From Chromatiales bacterium (lineage in GTDB: Bacteria; Pseudomonadota; Gammaproteobacteria; UBA6429), in contig JALTJN010000493.1 in the NCBI GenBank assembly GCA_027076405.1, positions 1 through 33,835 of the forward strand: a DNA stretch of 33,835 bases, read 5' to 3'. The position numbers and the translations under genes are program-made. The notes beneath the pieces are model-generated. The model made no database searches and was not told where the DNA came from. It saw only the letters and a list, made by a program, of their open reading frames with translations. This document shows positions 1 through 8,000 of this stretch, one piece after another; the first letter of the stretch is position 1; every line of letters starts with the position of its first letter.

Positions 1-630
1 CAAAGAGAAATGCGTAATGATAAATATGATATTATTTTTGATGGCCCGCACTTTATTGCCTGGCGTCAGGAGCATCTCGGTCATGAAGTTCTAATGAAAT
101 TACCGGGTAAACTTCAATTTATTCTGGTGACGGATAAAAATAATAAAAAAATTGTAGAGGCTGATGACTTAATAGGAAAAAATATTTGTGGTATCTCTCC
201 ACCAAATTTATCCACCTTGTCTGTACTCGACTATTATAGTAATCCTGTTCGCCAGCCGACCATCAAGGGAATAAAGGGTGGTATGGGAAAGGTATATAAA
301 AGCCTGACCGTGAAAAATAAGAAAAATTGTGATGCTGCCGTTTTACGGACCACTTTTTATGTTAAAAAATTAAAAGCAGAGCAGCGTGAACACATCAAAA
401 CATTATTTACGAGTAAGGCAATGCCAAATCAGGCGATATCAGTTAGCCGTCGTATTAGTCCAGAACTTAAATTGCGTATTAAAAAGTCACTGACGATTGG
501 TAGTGGCGTTGCATCAACGAAATTATTATTAAAACGCTTTGCGGGAAAAGCAAAAAGCTTTGTTCCTGTTAATGACAATGAATACGCCGGTTATAATACG
601 CTTTTAGAGGGAGTTATTTGGGGTTGGTAG
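1..630 (+). CDS. PhnD-like periplasmic substrate-binding protein, 5'-truncated by window edge
   Basis: The frame is open from base 1 (Q-R-E before the first ATG at 10), and the downstream paralogue has the same Q-R-E-M-R-N-D-K-Y-D run in its interior. The gene therefore starts outside the window and about 70-80 N-terminal residues are missing. It resembles the phosphate/phosphite/phosphonate ABC-transporter substrate-binding family (PhnD type 2 periplasmic fold). Shared blocks are D-G-P-H-F at the start, the K-L-P-G-K-L strand, the cysteine segment C-G-I-S-P-P, G-I-K-G-G-M-G-K, and the C-terminal L-L-E-G-V-I-W-G-W. No permease or ATPase gene is visible, so it may be a sensory or orphan binding protein. 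The ligand cannot be read from the sequence. It is a chromosomal flank of the transposon, not cargo. Confidence 0.8.
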   Translation, partial: QREMRNDKYDIIFDGPHFIAWRQEHLGHEVLMKLPGKLQFILVTDKNNKKIVEADDLIGKNICGISPPNLSTLSVLDYYSNPVRQPTIKGIKGGMGKVYKSLTVKNKKNCDAAVLRTTFYVKKLKAEQREHIKTLFTSKAMPNQAISVSRRISPELKLRIKKSLTIGSGVASTKLLLKRFAGKAKSFVPVNDNEYAGYNTLLEGVIWGW

Positions 631-676
631 TAGATAGTCAGGTAAAAACTAATAAAGCTTTAATAGCAATATGCCG

Positions 677-718
677 ATAACCCCTACATAATTAGAAAAA
701 ATTTAATGTAGAGGTTAT
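677..718 (+). promoter_or_regulatory. Hairpin covering the ribosome binding site of the second PhnD-like gene
   Basis: ATAACCCCTACAT (677-689) pairs with ATGTAGAGGTTAT (706-718) in 12 of 13 positions. The 3' arm contains the Shine-Dalgarno sequence GAGG (711-714) of the GTG start at 721. In mRNA this would hide the ribosome binding site. It may act as a translational brake, or as a weak intercistronic terminator/processing site between the tandem copies. Confidence 0.45.
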
Positions 719-720
719 TT

Positions 721-1566
721 GTGAAATTCATTAGTTTAATAAAGATTAGTGTAATACTTTATATCACCCTATTAGCTTTTCCTGTTAATGCAGCTGATTC
801 ATCCTCGCTTATTTTTACCGCACCACCTAGAGAGACTCCCGAGGCCGGCATAAAAGTTTACACACCGATAGCGAGCTATTTAAGTCAATTACTGGGTGTC
901 ACCGTTACCTATCAACACCCCCGAAACTGGTTAAACTACCAGCGTGAAATGCGTAATGATAAATATGATATTGTGCTTGATGGTCCGCACTTTGTTGCAT
1001 GGCGAGTTGCCCATCTTGGGCATGAGCCCCTGGTTAAATTACCGGGCAAACTCCGATTTTTACTGCTAACAGATAAAAGTAATACAGAATTAGATCACGC
1101 TGATAAGCTTATCGCAAAAAGAATTTGTGCTATTTCCCCTCCCCATTTATCGACTCTGGCAATATTGGATTATTACCGGAACCCGGTCCGACAGCCTGTT
1201 ATTAAGGGGATTAAAGGTGGTATGGGTAAGGTAGCCAAAACCTATTTTTCCAGAAAAGCCGGGTGTAGCGCGATGGTGTTGCGTGATGTTTTTTTAAAGA
1301 AAAAAGTAAAAAAAGCACAGCGAGAACCACTAAAAGTGCTGTTTACAAGTCGAGTCATGCCAAATCAGGCCATTACGGTGAGTAAACGAGTTACTCAGGC
1401 GATGAAAGATAAAATTAAATATGAGTTAACCGCAGGTAAAGGGGTAAGGAGTACACAAGGTGTGATTAAGCGATTTGCTCGAAAAGCAAAGCATTTTGTT
1501 TTAGTAAAACCCAAGGAATATGACGGTTACAATATGCTACTTGAAGGTGTAATTTGGGGTTGGTAA
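721..1566 (+). CDS. PhnD-like periplasmic substrate-binding protein (second tandem copy)
   Basis: This 281-residue protein starts at GTG, with GAGG 6 nt upstream. Residues 1-24 form a classical signal peptide (positive start, hydrophobic core, cleavage near V-N-A-A). The mature part begins T-A-P-P-R-E-T-P-E-A-G and contains Y-T-P-I-A-S-Y-L, typical of the PhnD/SsuA-like type 2 binding fold (family knowledge). It is a clear tandem duplicate of the truncated gene before it, with the same G-I-K-G-G-M-G-K and terminal L-L-E-G-V-I-W-G-W blocks. The stop lies 36 nt before the left transposon end, and the original terminator of this gene was split by the insertion. No transporter partners are visible and the ligand is unknown. 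Confidence 0.85.
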   Translation: MKFISLIKISVILYITLLAFPVNAADSSSLIFTAPPRETPEAGIKVYTPIASYLSQLLGVTVTYQHPRNWLNYQREMRNDKYDIVLDGPHFVAWRVAHLGHEPLVKLPGKLRFLLLTDKSNTELDHADKLIAKRICAISPPHLSTLAILDYYRNPVRQPVIKGIKGGMGKVAKTYFSRKAGCSAMVLRDVFLKKKVKKAQREPLKVLFTSRVMPNQAITVSKRVTQAMKDKIKYELTAGKGVRSTQGVIKRFARKAKHFVLVKPKEYDGYNMLLEGVIWGW

Positions 1567-1584
1567 TTAGTATAAAGAATTAAT

Positions 1585-1615
1585 AAAAAAGGGTTACTTT
1601 TGTGTGTACGTACCC
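1585..1615 (-). terminator. Outward-facing terminator formed by the left end plus target flank
   Basis: Read on the minus strand, GGGTAC (complement of 1610-1615, element end) can pair with GTAACCC (complement of 1591-1597, chromosomal flank), with one bulged base, followed by six T (complement of 1585-1590). Half comes from the element and half from the split chromosomal terminator. It would stop transcription leaving the element towards the phnD-like genes. Confidence 0.45.
1599..1603. repeat. Target site duplication, left copy (TTTGT)
   Basis: TTTGT here matches TTTGT at 33685-33689 immediately outside the right end. The last T is shared with the first base of the symmetric TGTGTACG end, so the duplication is 4 bp (TTTG) or 5 bp (TTTGT) depending on how the left end is drawn. 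Tn7-family transposition normally gives 5 bp. Confidence 0.65.
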
Positions 1616-1649
1616 ATAAAGTGGCCATTTATTTTACTATAAATTGGCC
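1603..1649 (+). repeat. Left transposon end (tnsA-proximal) with two TnsB-like sites
   Basis: TGTGTACGTACCC opens the end. The first putative TnsB site is CCCATAAAGTGGCC (1613-1626) and the second is ACTATAAATTGGCC (1636-1649). They share the core ATAAA-N-TGGCC. The layout resembles Tn7-family ends, which carry several TnsB sites. The site assignments are by repeat similarity only. Confidence 0.7.
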
Positions 1650-2028
1650 AGCATATAACTTATTGTTTAATGAGGAAAATTTTGCTAAAAGATAATTAAC
1701 CCCCACTATCTAATCATTACTTATATAAGTGAACAATTTCATATTTGGTTCCTATTTAAGTGCTCGCATACTTTATTTTGTTGAATTGTTACGAAATGTT
1801 ACATAGAATGAATACCAACTTTAGTATTTTGATGATTTCAGAATACTGGAAATAGTATTTCAAGGATGAAGGCATTTCCCCCTCGCCGAACCTTAAAAAT
1901 AATAAATTGCGCTCCTGTTAGTCGATCTCCTCTGACGCTCCCGTTCGCCTAACAATAAAAATATTTATATAACTAATTACGAGCTTAGTTGTGCGTAATG
2001 AAATTATATTAAAAAAAGGCAAAGTAAA
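1650..2028. other. Non-coding region between the left end and the rhs-type gene
   Basis: I see no convincing gene here. It contains a GTTAC-N5-GTTAC direct repeat near 1788-1803, a short AATACT/AGTATT inverted repeat near 1842-1860, and a pyrimidine-rich patch (about 1911-1952) bounded by TGTTAG and CTAACA. The stretch probably serves as a long 5' leader or promoter region for the 2029 gene. Confidence 0.5.
1781..1809 (+). promoter_or_regulatory. Candidate sigma70 promoter for the rhs-type gene
   Basis: TTGAAT (1781-1786), a 17-nt spacer and TAGAAT (1804-1809). It would give a leader of about 210 nt before the start at 2029. This is a plausible match in A+T-rich DNA, so it is only suggestive. 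Confidence 0.3.
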
Positions 2029-5000
2029 ATGAAGCAGTTCCATTTCTCATTCACCAAACTAATTTCAATGTTGTCGCTCTTTATTGTGTTGAGCGCAGCC
2101 CAAATTTCCCTAAGTTTTGCTGCACCTGATGCAGATTTTAACAGTGCACTCTGGGTCGCTGAAGACAACGGTGTTCTTAAAGTCACAACATCAAATGGAA
2201 ATGTATTATTTGAAATAGCAAACATTGGTCGCGTTGATTCTGTGGTGACCGATGGTGAGCGTGGACGTCTTTGGGTTGCTACCCAAACAGGAGTTCATGT
2301 CTATAACTTTGCCGGACAACAACTACTAACTACCCCCACACCTTTTACAGTAACAACTCAAGAAGCCGATGACATTATGATGGTCATCGATGAAGCTGAA
2401 GGAAGTGTTTGGCTGACTAATGAACTTGAGTTAATTAAACTTGATAGTAATGCAACGGTTGTTTTTAAGCAGACGAATATTGATGATGTCGAAACCTTAT
2501 CGTTTGACAGTGTTAACCACCGTGTCTGGCTGGCTCATGAGGACGCTGTTACTTCTATTGATGCTGCAACTGGCGCAGAACTTTCATCATTCTCTAATCC
2601 ATATAATGATGAATTAGACGCAGATGTTATTCATTATGATGAAGCGTTAAACGAATTGTGGTTGCTTGAAGACGATCAGCTCACTCGTTACGATATTAAT
2701 GGTAATCAAACGTTTAATAGTTCGATTACGCAACTCGATAATTTTTTACTGGATGGGTTGGGAAACATATGGGGTAATGATGAAGGTGCTCTTTATTATC
2801 TATCCTCTGATGATACAGTGTTATTTTACGTTATACCTTTTACAGGGGAAAATAACGAAATCGAACACATGGTAGTTAATCCTTCTGATAATTCTGTTTG
2901 GGTCGCAAACAATTTTAACATTGTAAACTATAAAGCGAATGGTTTAGAGCAGCATCGATTAACATCCACACACAAGATTAACGGTTTAGCTATTTATTCT
3001 GACATTTACGCCCCTACAATAGTTACTGTAAGCCCAGTAAACAATACGTACATAAACACATCAACTCCAATACTTATTATTAAAATCAGTGATAAAGGTG
3101 TGGGTGTTGATCCAAATACAATTGAGTTAATCTCAAATGGCCAGATCATTCCAAGCACATGTACCTTCGATGAAATAACCAAGCTTGCGAATTGTTTTCC
3201 AAATCAACAGTTGGTTGACAAATCCTGGAATATAAGTGCTAGAGTTAAAGATTATATCGGTAATCAATCTGAACCGGTTAATCTTAATTTTACAGTTGAT
3301 ACAATCGCCCCGGTAATAAAAGTATTATCGCCAGAAAATAATCTGGTAACAAATATTGCTCAACATACACTAAGTGGTCAGCTATCAGAAAAAGCTGCGC
3401 TAACATCGAACGATAATACTATCCCGCTAGCAGCAGATTACTCCTTTACTCAAGTACTTAATTTAGTAGAAGGTAATAACAGCTTTATATTCAATGCAGT
3501 TGATAAAGCGAGTAATGTGGCTACTGTACAAATAAACGTGCAGTTGGATACGATTCCTCCAGTACCACCTGTTGAAAGGTTGATTAGTTACAGTGAAGTC
3601 ATTAGTAATGAAGTTACGGTTACAGGACAGCCTGGAAGTGTTGAACCAAATAGTATTGTTGTGATTAAAAATCAACGAACGGGTGTACTTACTTATGTCT
3701 CAGCAGACGCTATTGGTGGATTTACTGTCAAATTGGCAAGTCAGTATGGTGATATTCTGATTGTTTCTGTTAAGGATAAAGCTGGTAATGTAAGTACATC
3801 GCTTCAAAAAGTTTTATTACAAGATTATGGAAATAAAACGGGATACATCACAGGAACAATTTATGATTTTAAATCCAAATTAGCACTTACAAATGTTCAG
3901 GTTTCGATTAAAGGCTTAAATACAAGCACTGTTACGGATAGTAGTGGACACTATACAATTACAGTTCCAAACAGAGGTGTTTGGACGCTGTTTTTTGAAA
4001 CTAAGGGTTATATTGAAGTACGGCGTGACATTTATGCACGTCCGGGTAGTGATGTAACAACAGGAAAAATTGGACTGCAATCTTGGGATACGAATGTAGT
4101 TACGATTAATGCTGCATTAGGTGGTTCATTTACAGATTCAACAGGTAATGTTCAGGTTGATTTTCCACCCGGTGCGTTACCATCAGATACATCGATTCGT
4201 GCTTCTTATCTGAAAACAAAAGATTCTTTCCCATTACCTTTACCAAATAACATGGTATATGTTGGAGGGGTACAAATGGGACCTGAACATATTGAATTTA
4301 ATCAGCCAGTTACTGTGCGGGTTCGTAATACATTGAATTTCCCTCCAGGTGATGAAGTACCTTACTTCTTTGCCTCTCATGATCCGCATGATTTGAACGA
4401 AGGACTTTATGACCCTGGTGTAGGGACTGTAACAGCTGATGGACAATTCATCGAATACCAAGTCAATCATTTTTCATGTATGGCACTTGGCAAACCTGCA
4501 CCACAGAAGAAAGGTAAAGGAACCAGTGAAGGTAATGAAACGAGTGAAAATGAAAATAGTTGCTCATCTTCTGGTGTAAGCGGTAGTTCAACGGTTGATT
4601 ATTGTGATGGCAAATTAACACTAGCACATCAATTACCACCGCTCTATGCATTTGGCCAAAATGATGCACCTGTTCTTAGTTATAATAGTAAGGTAGCATC
4701 ACCTGCACCTTATATTTCAGCTAATATTGATATGGCAGGCTTTTATTCATCAACTGCACCTGCTGCTGCAACGCATGCGCAATTGAATATTGAAGGACAA
4801 TCAATTGATTTTTATTTGAAACCGAGTGGCCAAGTTTTACCTCTTCACTTTCAATGGAATCGTAAAAACGTACGAGGTGAAATTTTACCTACAGGCTCTT
4901 ATCCCTTTGAATTTGTTGTAAATAACCTTTTTACAGATTATCAAGGTACTACACTAAATGAGCCCTATAGTAATGAAGTAAAAATCCCTGGGCGCGTTAT

Positions 5001-8000
5001 GCTCAATGATCAATCCACAAGTGCTTTTGGTGCAGGTTGGGGGTTAGCAGAATTGGAACGCTTGCACAGAAATCCTGATGGGACATTACTTCTAACTCGA
5101 GGTAATGGTGATGCAACGGTGTTTAATCCTATTGTGTCAAAAAGCTTTAGTCTTAATGCTTCATCATTTACATTGTTAACGAATGGGTTAAACAATCCAC
5201 AAAGTATCGCACCTGCACCTGATGGAGGGCTGTATGTATCTGAATTCTCTACGGGCGCAATTACTCATATTGCACTCAACGGTACAAAAACACTTATAGC
5301 CTCAGGGATCTCTAGTATCAAAGGTATTGCCGTAGATAGTAACGGTCTTATTTTTGCTGGTACTACTTATGGAAGTATTTATAGAGTCACACCTGGTGGT
5401 GTTCCAGAGGTATTTGTAAGTATAGGTACGTTTGATCATATTGATGATTTAGCTATCGATGCAAATAATAATGTATATGTGCTTGATGGTGGTTTTGGTA
5501 GTATTCATAAAATTACTCCCGCTGGTGAATTGAGTTATTTTTATAATGGTTTAGCGAATGGGCTTGGTACAGGTGTACTGAATAATAGTATGAGTATGTC
5601 ATTTGATAAGTCAGGTAATTTGTATGTAACAAATAACTATAATAACTATGGTGAAGCACGTTGTGGTGTATCTTATATCTCAAAATTTGATAAGTTAGGT
5701 AATCATAGCTATTTCTATGTCGGGCTAAATGCACCACGGGGTATTTCCGCCGATAAAGATGGTAATATGATAGTTGCCGATTATGATTGTAATAAAAGCG
5801 GTGTCTATACAATCAAAATGATCACTCCATTAGGTGAAATGATTCCGGTAATTGAAAATATTGCTGGCAGTATTGATGCATTTGGCTTGTCTTATGATCT
5901 TTTACTGCAAAATAATAATTTGTATTTTGTACGGCCAGAAGGCGATATCTATACGTCGGAACAACCCAGCATCCCAGATCTTGATAGCACAAACTATGCT
6001 TTATTTACAGCTCGAGGTGCTGAGTTCAGTGAAATACAACAAGACCTACAAGGTAATCTCGTTCGAGTTGAACGTAATGGCACGCGTTATGTTTATTCGA
6101 AAGAAGGTCTTCATATTGAAACACATTTACCACAAGGTCGTTTCTGGAAATATGAGTATGATGTTGAACAACGTCTGATTGCACGAAGTAATGCGGCAGG
6201 TCATCGTTGGCAGTTCAATTACAATGGTAAATATTTAAGTGAAATAGTTGATCCTGCAGCACGTCATATAACGTTTACAATTGATGCTTCAGGTAACTTG
6301 GTTCATGTTAATGAGCCAGAAAATACAAGTATGACATATCAGTATGATGATAGTCATCGTATTATTAGCAAATCAGGAAGTCGTGGTTTTCCGACATCAT
6401 ATCAATACGGAGTGTTAGGTAATATTCAACAGGTTGAGGCACCTACTGGAGAAATTAGGAAGTTCAGCTCTGGTAAAGTACAAAGATCAGTTTCATATCA
6501 ACAAGCCGAAAATAGTTCGTTAACCAACTTGATTGATCTAAAACCACTAGAGCCTGTTGTTGATGTATTCACAAATGGACGGGGTATTTTAACTAAGCGG
6601 AAAACAAATCGTTATGGCTCACTGACTAGTAGTATTGATGGCTTAGGAAATCCTACATCAATTATACGAAATAACCTTAATCAGATAAGTGAAATTACCT
6701 ATCCAGATGGTAATAAGGAAGCTCGTATTTATAATAATGATAATTTACTTAAAAGGACGATATTACCTGGCAACCTCACTACTAGTTATTCTTACGATGA
6801 TCAATATCGCCTAGATGGTGTAATTAGCACTATTTCCCCTAAATTAAGCATTGACTACGATGCTAATAATAATATTACCAGAATTGTAAAAGGTGGTTCT
6901 TCTGGGGCTATAATTGCACTGATGACCTATAATCCATACGGTCAGCTATTAACTCAAACGATTGATAATAAAGTCACAAGTTACAAATATGATGTGTCAG
7001 GACGGTTAACGAATATTACTAACCCTGCGGGAGAGGTAACTTACTTTGAATATGATAGTGCAGGTAATCGTACATTAATTCGTGATGCACTGAACCAGAA
7101 TACACGTTTTATGTATGATGGGATGGGACGGCTTTTATCTATAACGGATACTGCTGGACTAGTAACAAAATTTAGTTACTTAAGTGCCTGTGCAACCTGT
7201 GGAACAGGTGAGTACTTACTAGAAAGTATTACTGATGCAAATTTAAATACAACACGATTTGAGTATAATAAAATTGGTCAGCTTCTTAGTGAAATTGATC
7301 CAGTCGGTAATGTAAAAGCATACACTTATGACTTTAATCGTAATCTTACGAAAATCATCACCCCTAATACTCAGGCTATAAACTTTGAGTATGATGCTAA
7401 TGATCGTCTCATTAAGAAGTTTTTACCAAATGATGTTGTTAATTATCAGTATGACGTTATAGGTAACTTATTAAAGGTTAGTGATAATGATAGTCAAAAT
7501 AGTTACGTTTATGATCAAGCATACCGTACAACAAAAATTACTACAGGTGGTATAAATCAAGCTGCTGTAACTCTAAATCAGAACTATTATGTTTATACGC
7601 GCACTCGTTTAGACATAAATAGCGGCATAAATTCACGAAGTATTTCTTATGGTATTGATAGTTTACTTCGAACAGGGAGTATAGATATAGCAAATAATTC
7701 GTTCGGCATTAGCTATGATAATTCGGGTCGTCGTAGCCAACTTACGCATAATAGTGAAGTGACTAACTATCAATATGATGCTGCTTCTCGATTGTTATCT
7801 TTATCTGATAGTGCTTATAAAAGCACGTTGGAATATGGTTATGATTTGTTAGGTCGCCGTATATCTGATAAGCAAACTATAAGTACTGCCCCTGTTTTAA
7901 CCGCTACTCTAAGCAGAAAAAATATAACTTCTACGGTTTTGCCTGTTAGTGGGCAAGTTACGGGAGGTACAGCAACTGTCACTGTCAATAATTTACCAAT

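Noticed and set aside
5513..5812. Long antisense frame inside the rhs gene
   Set aside because: His/Tyr-rich shadow of the YD/NHL-coding strand with no SD.
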